Shown here piece after piece: positions 36,161-45,816 of a stretch of 64,000 nt of DNA. The position numbers and the translations under genes are program-made. The DNA lies in NCBI GenBank assembly GCA_934133195.1, contig CAKPAZ010000001.1:1-64000 (forward strand). The letters are read 5' to 3'. Under the pieces are notes generated by a model. That model did not search any database and was not told where the DNA came from. It was given only the letters and a program-made list of their open reading frames with translations. The first letter of the stretch is position 1, and every line of letters starts with the position of its first letter. Origin of the DNA: an uncultured Bacilli bacterium. GTDB lineage: Bacteria; Bacillota_I; Bacilli_A; ML615J-28; CAG-313.

Positions 36161-37567
36161 ATGGAAAAATGTGTATTTGGAATTACTGAATCCGTCGCAA
36201 AAGAAATATTAGAGATTGCTCTTTCTACAGGAGGAGAATTCGCTGAAGTATTTATGGAAAATACTAAAAATGAAAACTATGAAATGACTTTATGCAAAGT
36301 AACTAAAGCTAACGTTTCTCAAGTATCGGGAGCAGCTATAAGAATAATTAAAGATGGAGTAGAGGTAAATGCAAGTGTTACTGAATGTAATGCTGAAAAA
36401 TTAAAAGTAGTCGCAAAGAATCTTGCTTCAAGTTTTGAAGGAACTAAAACAACAGAAGTTTTACCATTTGTTGAAAAGAAAGTTCCTTTAGTAGTTAACC
36501 CACTTCGCTATACTGACGATTCAAATGATGTTGAAATCGGTTTAATGGAAAAAGCTTCAAAGGCTGCCATTGAATATAGTAAAGAAATCGTTCAAGTTAT
36601 TGCGAGAGTAACAAAGAAATTACAAGACATCTTTGTTTTCGCAAGTGATTCAACATGGCAAACTGATAAACGTGCTCAAACAAGATTATATGTTTCTGCC
36701 GTTGCTTCAGATGGTAAAGTAATGGAAACTGGAAGTGCTCAATTTGGACGTAACCAAGGCATGGAAATGTTTGATGAATGTGATCCTGCAGCCCTTGGAA
36801 CTGAAGCCGCAAGTGATGCAGTTACGATGTTACACGCGGAAGAAATGCCAGGTGGTGACATCCCTGTTGTAATCAACAATGGTTTTGGTGGTGTAATTCT
36901 TCATGAAGCTTGCGTTCATGGTCTAGAAGCAACAGCGGTTGCTAAAGGAATGTCAGTATTCTGTGGTAAACTAGGACAAAAAGTTGCTAGTGATATCGTT
37001 AACGCAGTTGATGATGGTACTAATCTTAATAGCTGGGGTTCCATGAATGTTGATGATGAAGGTACTCCATCAAGATGTAATGTCTTAATTGAAAATGGTA
37101 TCTTAAAATCATATTTAGTTGATAAAAAGAATGCCAAGAAGATGAACCATCCGGTAACTGGTTCTTCAAGACGTCAATCTTATAAATTTACAACTACATC
37201 AAGAATGACTAACACTTACTTCTTAAACGGAACTTCAACATTTGATGAAATTATCAAGAGTGTTAAGTATGGACTTTTCGCAAAGAAAATGGGCGGAGGT
37301 TCGGTTCAACCCGCAACCGGTGAGTTTAACTTCGCTGTTAATGTTGGTTACTTGATTGAAGATGGTAAAATTACTAAACCCGTACGTGGAGCTACCCTTG
37401 TAGGTTCTGGTCCTGAAGTATTAATGAATATTGAAATGATAGGTGATAACCTTTCATGTTCTCATGGTATGTGTGGATCTGAAAGTGGATCAATCCCAAC
37501 TAACGTTGGTCAACCAACTATCAAAGTTTCACATATCACTGTAGGTGGAAAAGGAGGTACTAAATAA
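36161..37567 (+). CDS. tldD: TldD-type metalloprotease
   Basis: A 468-residue TldD family protein. The zinc-binding HExxxH motif appears as LHEACVHGLEA, and the C-terminal ...TRGATLVGSGPEVLMNIEMIG-like segment (RGATLVGSGPEVLMN) is typical. TldD/TldE heterodimers unwind and degrade unfolded peptides, and in some hosts mature microcins or degrade CcdA. AAAGGAGG sits 7 nt before the ATG. It directly overlaps pmbA, so a TldD-TldE heterodimer is expected. No microcin precursor is seen nearby. Confidence 0.93.
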   Translation: MEKCVFGITESVAKEILEIALSTGGEFAEVFMENTKNENYEMTLCKVTKANVSQVSGAAIRIIKDGVEVNASVTECNAEKLKVVAKNLASSFEGTKTTEVLPFVEKKVPLVVNPLRYTDDSNDVEIGLMEKASKAAIEYSKEIVQVIARVTKKLQDIFVFASDSTWQTDKRAQTRLYVSAVASDGKVMETGSAQFGRNQGMEMFDECDPAALGTEAASDAVTMLHAEEMPGGDIPVVINNGFGGVILHEACVHGLEATAVAKGMSVFCGKLGQKVASDIVNAVDDGTNLNSWGSMNVDDEGTPSRCNVLIENGILKSYLVDKKNAKKMNHPVTGSSRRQSYKFTTTSRMTNTYFLNGTSTFDEIIKSVKYGLFAKKMGGGSVQPATGEFNFAVNVGYLIEDGKITKPVRGATLVGSGPEVLMNIEMIGDNLSCSHGMCGSESGSIPTNVGQPTIKVSHITVGGKGGTK

Positions 37568-38901
37568 TGATGACATATGAAGAAATAATCAAATTAGGCC
37601 TTGAAATGGGACTTGAAGAAATGGAAATTTATGCTGAGACAACTACCGGTAATGTAATTAAACTATTTGATGGAGAACTATCAAATTATAATTCAACTGA
37701 TTTTCTTGGTGTTTCCATTCGCGGATTATATAATGGTAAAATGAGTTATGTTTATACAGAAAACTTAGAAAAAGCAGAAATTGAAAAATTATTACATAAC
37801 TTAATTGAAAATGCTAAATGTTTAACATCAGCTGAAGAAGAACATATCTATGGTGAACATCATGAATATCGTGAAGTAAAACCCCTTGTAGCTGATTACA
37901 ATAACTATTCATTACAAGAAAAAATTAGCATGTTAAAAACTATTTCTAAGGAAGCTCTTGCAAAAGATGAAAGAATTGTTAAAATTGGTTATTGTCAATA
38001 CCATGAAAATTCTAAAACCATTAGAATCATTAACTCTAAGGGTTTGAATTTAACACGTAGTTATTCCTATCTTACAGCCTTCCTAGGAGCAGTCGCAAGC
38101 GATGGTACTAACACAACCTTAGGTTTTGGTAGTGATGTTAATACTAAATTTAAAGAATTAGAGACTACTCGTATTGTTGATGAATCAACTAAGATGGCCC
38201 TTGGATCTCTTGGTGCTGGTTCAGTTAAAAGTGGTGAGTATGAAGTTGTCTTCTCAAAAGATGTTGCATCAGAAATCTTAGATGCCTTTAGTTCAATCTT
38301 TATGGGTGAAAGTGCTTTAAGAAACTTAACTATTTTAACCGATAAAGAAGGACAAAAAGTCTTTGGTGATAACATTACGATTGTTGATGATCCATTCTCT
38401 GAAGTTGCTTTGGTTCAAATTCCTTTTGATGATGAAGGTGTACCTTGTGTAACCAAAGAAGTAGTTAAAAATGGTATCTTCACTGGTTTCTTACATAGTT
38501 TAAAAACTGCGAAAGCTTTAAATAAAGTTCCTACAGGTAACGGCTTTAAACCGGGAGTTTCTGCTGATGTTACTACATCTTGTACTAACATGTATCTAAA
38601 ACCTGGAACTGAAACTGAAGATGAATTAATTGCTGGCGTAAAAGATGGTATCTATGTAACCGAAGTAAGTGGTCTACATGCTGGTCTTAACCCTATCTCT
38701 GGTGCTTTCAATGTTCAATCAACTGGCTATTTAATTAAAGATGGCAAAAAGTCTGATCCGGTAACTTTATTCGTTATTTCTGGTAATTTCTTTGAATTAA
38801 TGAATAATGTAACTGGTATTGCTAACAATATTGATAAAAGATATACAGGTGTTGTTTCTCCTTCAATTAGAATTAACAAACTTGTGGTATCTGGAAAATA
38901 G
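37567..38901 (+). CDS. pmbA: TldE/PmbA, partner of TldD
   Basis: A 444-residue PmbA (TldE) subunit, which lacks the HExxxH zinc site as expected. Family features: RGLYNGKMSYVYTENL, GSLGAGSVKSGEYEVVFSKDVASEILDAF, EVALVQIPFDDEGVP and ISGAFNVQSTGYLIKDGK. It begins at the tldD stop (TAATG) and ends the two-gene operon. Confidence 0.93.
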   Translation: MMTYEEIIKLGLEMGLEEMEIYAETTTGNVIKLFDGELSNYNSTDFLGVSIRGLYNGKMSYVYTENLEKAEIEKLLHNLIENAKCLTSAEEEHIYGEHHEYREVKPLVADYNNYSLQEKISMLKTISKEALAKDERIVKIGYCQYHENSKTIRIINSKGLNLTRSYSYLTAFLGAVASDGTNTTLGFGSDVNTKFKELETTRIVDESTKMALGSLGAGSVKSGEYEVVFSKDVASEILDAFSSIFMGESALRNLTILTDKEGQKVFGDNITIVDDPFSEVALVQIPFDDEGVPCVTKEVVKNGIFTGFLHSLKTAKALNKVPTGNGFKPGVSADVTTSCTNMYLKPGTETEDELIAGVKDGIYVTEVSGLHAGLNPISGAFNVQSTGYLIKDGKKSDPVTLFVISGNFFELMNNVTGIANNIDKRYTGVVSPSIRINKLVVSGK

Positions 38902-38908
38902 TTTTATG

Positions 38909-38936
38909 AGGGATTAGTAAAACTAATTCCCTTTTT
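38909..38936 (+). terminator. Terminator after tldD-pmbA
   Basis: GGGATTAGT/ACTAATTCCC stem with one bulge, then TTTTTC. Confidence 0.75.
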
Positions 38937-38956
38937 CTTGCAAGTAATCTTATCAT

Positions 38957-38985
38957 TTGACAAAATGATTAAATTTTAATATAAT
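38957..38985 (+). promoter_or_regulatory. Consensus promoter of the ABC exporter pair
   Basis: TTGACA (38957-38962), 17 bp, TATAAT (38980-38985). Confidence 0.82.
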
Positions 38986-39039
38986 CTTTAGGATTTTACA
39001 CTATAGTTAAAACTAAAATTGAATATAGGAGGTGAGACT

Positions 39040-40815
39040 ATGGTATTTGGTAAACATGTCAACAAATTCTATAAAAAATACTTTTGGTATTTCTTTATTG
39101 GAATTATAACCTTAATCTTTGTTGATTTCATTCAGCTTTACTTGCCACCAATTACTGGTAATATTGTTGATGGAATAACTAACGGAACCATCAAAAATGG
39201 TGATTGGGATTACTTGTATAAACAAATCTTTTATATCATTTTAATTGGTCTAGGAATGCTACTTGGTAGATTCTTATGGCGTATTTGTATTTTTGGAGAA
39301 TCTGTTAGAATTCAATCTGACCTAAGAAAAGATATGTTTTTAAAATGTGAACAATTGTCACAACGTTACTTCAAACAAAATAAAACAGGTGCTATTCTAT
39401 CTTACTTTAGTAATGATCTAGAAACTCTTGAAGAAGCATTTGGATTTGGAATTGTTCAACTTGTAGATGGTGTCTTTTTACTTATCATGTCAGTAATTAA
39501 GATGTTAATGTTACAACCAGTCTTAACTTTAATTCTTATGATCCCTTTAGTTTTACTAGGTCTTTGTGCCTTTTTTGTGGATAAACTAATGGAACAAAAG
39601 TTTGAAAGAAGACAAAAAGCCTTTGAAAATATGAGTGACTTCGCTCAAGAAAACTTTACAGGTATTCGTGTAATTAAAGCCTTTGTTAAGGAAAAGAAAG
39701 AACTAAGACAATTTTCTATGACAGCCCTAGATAACAAAAAAGCTAACATCAGCTTTGCACGTACTAGTTGTATTCTTGATGTTGCCTTTGATGCTTTAAT
39801 CTACCTTGTATTTGGTATTGTTCTTGGTGGTGGTAGCTATTTAGTTTATTTAAATATTAAAACCCTTGGTGAATCTGGTATAACCGTAGGTCAACTTGTA
39901 ACTTTTGTTGGTTATGTTGATACTTTAATATGGCCAGTATTTGCACTAGCGGGAACCATCAACCTTGTCGCAAGATCAAGAACATCACTTCGTCGTATTT
40001 CATCATTACTTGATGAACAAGTAGAAATTGTTGATAATGAAGTTGTAACTCCTGATAAAATTAAAGGAGAAATCGTCTTTAATCATTTTAACTTTGCTTA
40101 CCCTGATGATCCTGAAAATCTAATCTTAAAAGATATTACTCTAACCATTAAGGCAGGAGAGACAATCGGAATTGTTGGTAAAATTGGTAGTGGTAAATCA
40201 ACCCTTGTTAATATGTTATTTAGACTATATAATGTAGAAGATAATACTTTATTTATTGATGGTTATGACATTATGCATTTACCAATCAAGATGGTACGTG
40301 ATAATATGGGATATTGTCCTCAAGATAATTTCCTATTCTCTGATACTATCAAAGCCAATGTTGCCTTCTCTAATCCTAATAATTCAATGGAACAAATTAA
40401 AGAAGCAACTAAGTTTGCTGATGTAGATACGAACATTGAAGACTTCAAAGAAAAATATGAAACCTTAATTGGTGAAAAAGGGGTATCCCTATCTGGTGGT
40501 CAAAAACAACGTATCTCTATTGCTCGTGCAATCATCAAAGATCCAACTATCCTTGTCCTTGATGATTCAGTTAGTGCTGTCGATGTTAAAACTGAAGAAA
40601 CCATTCTTCATAACATTAAAACCCTAAGAAAAGGAAAAACAACCATTCTTGTTGCATCTCGTGTATCAACAGTTATGGGTCTTGATAAAGTTTTAGTTAT
40701 GAATAAAGGTAGAGTTGAAGCTTTTGGTACTCATGAAGAATGTCTTCATAAATCAAAAGTCTATGCGAGAATGGTTGAACTCCAAACTTTAGAAGAAGAA
40801 ATGGAGGAGAAATAA
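39040..40815 (+). CDS. ABC exporter half-transporter with degenerate ATPase site
   Basis: A 591-residue fused membrane-ATPase subunit: six transmembrane helices (~residues 12-300), then an ABC domain with Walker A GIVGKIGSGKSTLV, signature VSLSGGQKQRISIARA and Walker B ILVLDDSVSAVD. The catalytic Glu after Walker B is Asp (LDDS) and the H-loop His is replaced by Ser (VASRVSTV). This is the pattern of the inactive-site half of heterodimeric exporters such as BmrC and TM287. ATG 39040 follows AGGAGGTGA. Its partner is the next gene. Substrate unknown; drugs or lipids are typical. Confidence 0.9.
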   Translation: MVFGKHVNKFYKKYFWYFFIGIITLIFVDFIQLYLPPITGNIVDGITNGTIKNGDWDYLYKQIFYIILIGLGMLLGRFLWRICIFGESVRIQSDLRKDMFLKCEQLSQRYFKQNKTGAILSYFSNDLETLEEAFGFGIVQLVDGVFLLIMSVIKMLMLQPVLTLILMIPLVLLGLCAFFVDKLMEQKFERRQKAFENMSDFAQENFTGIRVIKAFVKEKKELRQFSMTALDNKKANISFARTSCILDVAFDALIYLVFGIVLGGGSYLVYLNIKTLGESGITVGQLVTFVGYVDTLIWPVFALAGTINLVARSRTSLRRISSLLDEQVEIVDNEVVTPDKIKGEIVFNHFNFAYPDDPENLILKDITLTIKAGETIGIVGKIGSGKSTLVNMLFRLYNVEDNTLFIDGYDIMHLPIKMVRDNMGYCPQDNFLFSDTIKANVAFSNPNNSMEQIKEATKFADVDTNIEDFKEKYETLIGEKGVSLSGGQKQRISIARAIIKDPTILVLDDSVSAVDVKTEETILHNIKTLRKGKTTILVASRVSTVMGLDKVLVMNKGRVEAFGTHEECLHKSKVYARMVELQTLEEEMEEK

Positions 40816-40816
40816 G

Positions 40817-42802
40817 ATGTTTGTATTATTACTTACTTTACTTCCTTTCCTTAGTATTCTTTCTACCGCTTTAGTTTTTGTTATTTATAATAGAAGTAAA
40901 TACCTCAAGACTAATCGACCTAAAAAAGAAAATACTCATCAAAAAGAAGAACATATCTATGAAAAAACTGACCGTCATATGTCAGACATGGAAATCATCA
41001 AACGTACCTATGTTTACATAAAACCATACATGGGTAAATTAATTGGAGTCTTACTAATTATGATTCTAATGATTTTCATTGACCTTGGTTCATCGGTTTT
41101 ACCTGGTTATGTTACCAGCTCTCTTGGTGATCTTGTGGTTAAATTTAAAGAAGGTAATATTTTACCAAGTGATATGCGAACAGTTATTATTTTAATTGTT
41201 CTAACAATTGTTGTAAGCTTGCTAAATGCGGTATTAATCTACATTACAACAATGTCACTTCAAAAGATTGGTCAAAGTATTATCTATGATTTAAGAATGA
41301 TGGTCTTTGAACATATTGATAATATGTCAATTGCTCAACTTAATGAAATCCCCGTTGGTTCCCTTGTTACTAGAGTTGTATCTGATACTAATGCTTTAAG
41401 TGATTTATTTACTAATACAATTGTTAATATGATTAAAAACTTATTAATGCTTATTGGTGTAATTTGTATTATGTATGTCATTGACTGGAGAATTGCGAGC
41501 ATCCTAATGGGATTTATGCCAATTATTGCGGTAAGTTCAATCATCTTTAGAAAGTTCTCACGTACAAACTATCGTAAAGTTAGACATAGTTTTTCTACAA
41601 TGAACGCTTTCTTAAATGAAAACATCTCAGGAATGAAGATTACCCAAATCTTTAATCAAGAAAAACAAAAAGAAGATGAATTCGATCGTTTAAATGCTAA
41701 AATCTTAACAACAAGAAATACCGATATTAAGATTTTCGCAACCTACCGTCCTTTCATTACCTTCATTTACTATGTTGCTCTTGCTTTAGTGTTTGGTCTT
41801 GGTACATACTTTTGTATCAAATATGGTATTGTCGCAAGCCCTCTCCTTGGCTCTTTCATGACTTTATCAATCATCGGAATTATTCAAATTTTCTATTCCC
41901 TTGTTGGTAAGTTCTTTAATCCAATTCAAACCCTTGCGGACCAACTAAACTCTTTACAACGTGCCTTCACATCATGTGAAAGACTTTATAACTTAATGGA
42001 TATTAAACCTGACTTTATAGATAAACCAGATGCCTTAGATATTGATCACTTTGAAGGTGATATTGAATTTAAGAATGTATGGTTTGCTTATAAAGAAGGC
42101 GAATGGATTTTAAAAGATGTTTCTTTCCATATTAAACCAAAACAAGTTGTTGCCTTTGTTGGAGCAACCGGGGCAGGAAAAACAACAATCCTTCAATTAA
42201 TCGTAAGAAACTATGATATCCAAAAAGGTCAAATCCTAATTGATGGTCATGACATTACCGATATTAAGATTAAATCATTAAGAAGAGGTATTGGCCAAAT
42301 GTTACAAGATGTTTTCCTATTCTCAGGAAGCATTAAATCAAACATTAACCTTCGTGATGAAGAGATTTCCCTTGATGATATTATCGATGCATGTAAGTAT
42401 GTTAACGCTGATCAATTTATTGAACACCTACCTAAAAAATATGATGAAGAAGTTTTAGAGGGTGGTGCTAACTTCTCAAGTGGGGAAAGACAATTACTTT
42501 CATTTGCACGTACCGTCGTACATAAACCACAAATCTTAATTCTTGATGAAGCAACCGCGAACATTGATACCGAAACCGAACAACTAATTCAAAAATCATT
42601 AGTTAAGATGATGAATATAGGTACAATGTTAATTGTTGCTCACCGTCTATCGACTATTCAACATGCTGATAACATCATATGCTTACAAAAAGGTCAAATT
42701 GTTGAACAAGGTAACCATCAAGAATTATTAAAGAAAAAAGGTTACTACTATAACTTATATCGTTTACAATATCAAGATCAAGAAGTAAATTATGAAGAAT
42801 AA
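40817..42802 (+). CDS. ABC exporter half-transporter, catalytically complete partner
   Basis: A 661-residue half-transporter. Residues ~1-24 add an extra hydrophobic helix and a charged linker before the usual six-helix domain, making it ~70 residues longer than normal. The ABC domain is complete: GATGAGKTTIL, signature FSSGERQLLSFARTV, Walker B ILILDEATANID with catalytic Glu, and H-loop LIVAHRLST. Paired with the upstream degenerate subunit it forms an asymmetric heterodimer. GGAGGAG precedes the ATG, one base after the upstream stop. Confidence 0.92.
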   Translation: MFVLLLTLLPFLSILSTALVFVIYNRSKYLKTNRPKKENTHQKEEHIYEKTDRHMSDMEIIKRTYVYIKPYMGKLIGVLLIMILMIFIDLGSSVLPGYVTSSLGDLVVKFKEGNILPSDMRTVIILIVLTIVVSLLNAVLIYITTMSLQKIGQSIIYDLRMMVFEHIDNMSIAQLNEIPVGSLVTRVVSDTNALSDLFTNTIVNMIKNLLMLIGVICIMYVIDWRIASILMGFMPIIAVSSIIFRKFSRTNYRKVRHSFSTMNAFLNENISGMKITQIFNQEKQKEDEFDRLNAKILTTRNTDIKIFATYRPFITFIYYVALALVFGLGTYFCIKYGIVASPLLGSFMTLSIIGIIQIFYSLVGKFFNPIQTLADQLNSLQRAFTSCERLYNLMDIKPDFIDKPDALDIDHFEGDIEFKNVWFAYKEGEWILKDVSFHIKPKQVVAFVGATGAGKTTILQLIVRNYDIQKGQILIDGHDITDIKIKSLRRGIGQMLQDVFLFSGSIKSNINLRDEEISLDDIIDACKYVNADQFIEHLPKKYDEEVLEGGANFSSGERQLLSFARTVVHKPQILILDEATANIDTETEQLIQKSLVKMMNIGTMLIVAHRLSTIQHADNIICLQKGQIVEQGNHQELLKKKGYYYNLYRLQYQDQEVNYEE

Positions 42803-42810
42803 ACAAAATG

Positions 42811-42839
42811 GGAACTATTGATAATAATAGTTCCTTTTT
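42811..42839 (+). terminator. Terminator after the ABC exporter operon
   Basis: GGAACTATT/AATAGTTCC, 6-nt loop, T5. Confidence 0.85.
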
Positions 42840-42866
42840 GATTGATAAATTTAAGGTTTTATTAGG

Positions 42867-42895
42867 TTGAAAAATATAACAAATTGTGCTATAAT
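42867..42895 (+). promoter_or_regulatory. Promoter of proS
   Basis: TTGAAA (42867-42872), 17 bp, TATAAT (42890-42895). Confidence 0.78.
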
Positions 42896-42932
42896 TTTTA
42901 ACGATTTAAGTAAAATGAAAGTGGTGAATTAT

Positions 42933-44636
42933 ATGAAAGCAAGCAAAATGCTTATTGCAACCCTAAAAGAAGCTCCAAATGAAGCTCAAATATCAAGCCA
43001 TATCCTTTTAATTAGAGCTGGCATGATTAGAAAACTTGTCGCAGGAGTATACAACTATCTTCCCCTTGGTTTAAGAACACTAAGAAAGGTTGAAGCAATC
43101 ATTCGTGAAGAAATGGATGAAGCCGGCGCTTTAGAAATCTTATCATCAGCGATTCAACCAAAGGAATTATGGGAAGAATCTGGAAGATGGCAAAAGTATG
43201 GACCAGAGTTAATCCGTTTTAAGGATCGTCATGAACGTGAATTTTGTTTAGGTCCTACTCATGAAGAAATCTTCACTGACCTTGTTAGAAATGAAATAAA
43301 ATCAAGAAAAAACTTACCTATAAATCTTTATCAAATTCAAACTAAGTATCGCGATGAACTTCGCCCTCGTTTTGGCCTTATGAGAGGACGTGAATTTATT
43401 ATGAAAGATAATTATTCATTTGATCTTACTGAAGAAGGCTTAAATGAATCATATGATCTAATGTATAAGACATATGAACGTATCTTTACCCGTTTAGGTT
43501 TAAATTATAAAGTTGTTCTTGCTGACACAGGAGCTATCGGCGGTAACGGTTCTCATCAATTCATGGCTATCAGTGAAGTTGGTGAAAGTGACATCGTATA
43601 CTGTGATTGTGGTTATGCGGCTGATGAAGAAAAGGCAGTTTCTCGTATTGATGAATATCGTTTTAATGAAGAATTAAAACCTCTTGAACTTATCGAAACT
43701 CCACATCAAAAGAGTATTGAAGAAATCAGTAAGTTCTTAAATGTTACTCCTAAAGATGTAGTAAAATCAATGGTATATCGTGATTTATTCCATAATGAAC
43801 TTGTCTTAGTCCTTGTAAGAGGTGACCGTGATGTTAACGAAATCAAAGTAGTTAACGCTCTTGGAATTGCTGAACATGAACTTACTCTTGCATCATATGA
43901 TGATATCTTATCAATAGGTTCCGTTGAAGGTTTTGTTGGTCCTGTTGGACTTAACGTTAAAACTTTAGTTGACCCCGAGGTTGCTGGCATGCATAATGCA
44001 GTAGTCGGTGCCAACCAAGCAAACTACCACATGCTAAACGCTAACTATGAAAGAGACTATAATGGTACAATCGTTGATGTAAGAAACGCAACTTCAGGTG
44101 ATCACTGCCCTATCTGTGGTAAACCTATGAAGATGGAAAAAGGTATTGAAGTAGGTCAAATCTTTAAACTTGGTACTAAGTACTCACTTCCAATGGGATG
44201 TACCTACCAAAATGAAGAAGGCAAGACTGTCCCAATGGTAATGGGATGTTATGGTATTGGTGTTACAAGAACGATGTCTAGTATTATTGAGCAATATCAT
44301 GATGAATATGGTATTTGTTGGCCAATCAATGTTGCTCCATATCATGCGGTTATTGTACCAATTAACTATAGTGACCCTGTTATGAAAGAAGCAAGTGATA
44401 AGTTATATGAACAAATGAAGAAAGCTCATATTGAAGTTATCTTAGATGATCGTGATGAACGTCCTGGCTTCAAATTTAAAGATTGGGAATTAATTGGTAT
44501 ACCTTATATTATTACGATTGGTCGTCGTGCAAATGAAGGCATCTGTGAATTTAAAGTTCGTGTAACTAACGAAAAACAAGAAAAAACATTTGAAGAAGCT
44601 TTCAATATTGTTAAGACTGCAGTTGATGAAATCTAA
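42933..44636 (+). CDS. proS: Prolyl-tRNA synthetase (bacterial type with editing domain)
   Basis: A 567-residue class II synthetase. Motif 1 region LLIRAGMIRKLVAGVYNYLPLG, motif 2 KYRDELRPRFGLMRGREFIMKD, an insertion editing (INS) domain at ~residues 225-410 and motif 3 GCYGIGVTRTMSSII; the anticodon-binding domain ends the protein. The CDCGYAAD and CPICGKPM segments flank the INS domain, as in bacterial ProRS. Start 42933 is used because the longer in-frame start overlaps the promoter; GGTGA precedes it. Confidence 0.95.
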   Translation: MKASKMLIATLKEAPNEAQISSHILLIRAGMIRKLVAGVYNYLPLGLRTLRKVEAIIREEMDEAGALEILSSAIQPKELWEESGRWQKYGPELIRFKDRHEREFCLGPTHEEIFTDLVRNEIKSRKNLPINLYQIQTKYRDELRPRFGLMRGREFIMKDNYSFDLTEEGLNESYDLMYKTYERIFTRLGLNYKVVLADTGAIGGNGSHQFMAISEVGESDIVYCDCGYAADEEKAVSRIDEYRFNEELKPLELIETPHQKSIEEISKFLNVTPKDVVKSMVYRDLFHNELVLVLVRGDRDVNEIKVVNALGIAEHELTLASYDDILSIGSVEGFVGPVGLNVKTLVDPEVAGMHNAVVGANQANYHMLNANYERDYNGTIVDVRNATSGDHCPICGKPMKMEKGIEVGQIFKLGTKYSLPMGCTYQNEEGKTVPMVMGCYGIGVTRTMSSIIEQYHDEYGICWPINVAPYHAVIVPINYSDPVMKEASDKLYEQMKKAHIEVILDDRDERPGFKFKDWELIGIPYIITIGRRANEGICEFKVRVTNEKQEKTFEEAFNIVKTAVDEI

Positions 44637-44638
44637 AT

Positions 44639-44668
44639 AGTATCTGCTTTTAGCAGGTACTTTTTTTA
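44639..44668 (+). terminator. Terminator after proS
   Basis: AGTATCTGC/GCAGGTACT (one G-U), 5-nt loop, T7. Confidence 0.85.
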
Positions 44669-44690
44669 TATAATCTCTTTCGTATTTTAT

Positions 44691-44719
44691 TTGACTAAAT
44701 AATGGTAATTTAGTATAAT
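44691..44719 (+). promoter_or_regulatory. Promoter of the CNNM/CorC pair
   Basis: TTGACT (44691-44696), 17 bp, TATAAT (44714-44719). Confidence 0.75.
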
Positions 44720-44751
44720 ATTGTTGTTTTATAAAGGAGTTGATTTTTAAT

Positions 44752-45816
44752 ATGGATCCGCTGGTCCCCTTATCACAAGTATTAAGTGTAAATAATACAA
44801 GTAACTTTGTAGGTACAATCTTAATTATACTTGTTTTAATTATTTTCTCAGCTTTTTTCAGTGCAACGGAAACTGCGTTTTCTTGTTGTAACCGCATTAG
44901 AATGAAAGTAAAAGCTGAAGGAGGCAGTAAATCTGCAAAATTAGTAATGAAAGTTCTTGATGGATATGATCGTTCATTAATTACTTTATTAATTGGTAAC
45001 AACATTGTTAACTTAACAGCATCATCACTTGCGACTGTTGTTTTCATGATTGTATTTAATAATAATGAAAGTTTAGCTACTACGATTTCAACTGTAGCCA
45101 TGACTTTACTTATTTTCTTTTTTGGTGAATCAGTACCTAAGAATATTGCCAAGAGAAATCCTGAAAAATACTCATGTATCTTCGTTTATCCGATTGTTGT
45201 ATTACATGTAATTTTTTATCCGGTAATGTTAATTTTTTATGGTATTACTTTACTTGTAAAAAAGATTTTCCATGGTGATAAAGAAGAAGCCATCATGACT
45301 GAAGATGAATTCCAAACAATTGTTGGAATCGTTGAAGAAGAAGGTGGCATCGATGAAGAAGAAAGTGACATCATTCAAGCTGCTGTTGACTTTGGTGATA
45401 TCACCGTTAAAGATGTTTTGACCCCAATTGAAAAAGTATTTGGAATTGACATTAAAAAAGCATCGCGTAAAGAACTAATGAATATTTTACGCTCAACAGA
45501 ATTTTCAAGAATCCCTGTTTATGATGGAGATATAAAAAATATTATTGGTATTTTTCATGTAAGAAAATTCTTAAAGAGCTATATGAAATCTAAAACATAT
45601 TCACCACGTTCAGCTATTTCTGAACCACTCATTGTTCGTGACACTTTTAAACTAGATGATATGGTTGACTTCTTTAAAGAAAAGAAAGTCCACCTCGCAG
45701 TTGTAAAGAATGAACAAGGTGACACTTTAGGTATTGTTACGATGGAAGATGTTTTAGAAGAATTAATCGGTGAACAAAACTTAAAACTTGCCTCAAAAAG
45801 TGAGGTGACTAAATAA
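44752..45816 (+). CDS. CNNM (DUF21)/CBS-pair membrane protein, short form
   Basis: A 354-residue protein of the hemolysin C/CNNM transporter family, implicated in Mg2+ homeostasis. An N-terminal DUF21 domain with FSAFFSATETAFS and IGNNIVNLTASSLATV plus about four helices is followed by a cytosolic CBS pair (VKDVLTPIEKVFGID; SRIPVYDGDIKNIIGIFHV; GIVTMEDVLEELIGE). The C-terminal CorC_HlyC domain of longer members is absent, unlike in the next gene. The start is placed at ATG 44752, 12 nt after AAAGGAG, a somewhat long spacing. Overlaps the next gene by one base. Confidence 0.87.
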   Translation: MDPLVPLSQVLSVNNTSNFVGTILIILVLIIFSAFFSATETAFSCCNRIRMKVKAEGGSKSAKLVMKVLDGYDRSLITLLIGNNIVNLTASSLATVVFMIVFNNNESLATTISTVAMTLLIFFFGESVPKNIAKRNPEKYSCIFVYPIVVLHVIFYPVMLIFYGITLLVKKIFHGDKEEAIMTEDEFQTIVGIVEEEGGIDEEESDIIQAAVDFGDITVKDVLTPIEKVFGIDIKKASRKELMNILRSTEFSRIPVYDGDIKNIIGIFHVRKFLKSYMKSKTYSPRSAISEPLIVRDTFKLDDMVDFFKEKKVHLAVVKNEQGDTLGIVTMEDVLEELIGEQNLKLASKSEVTK

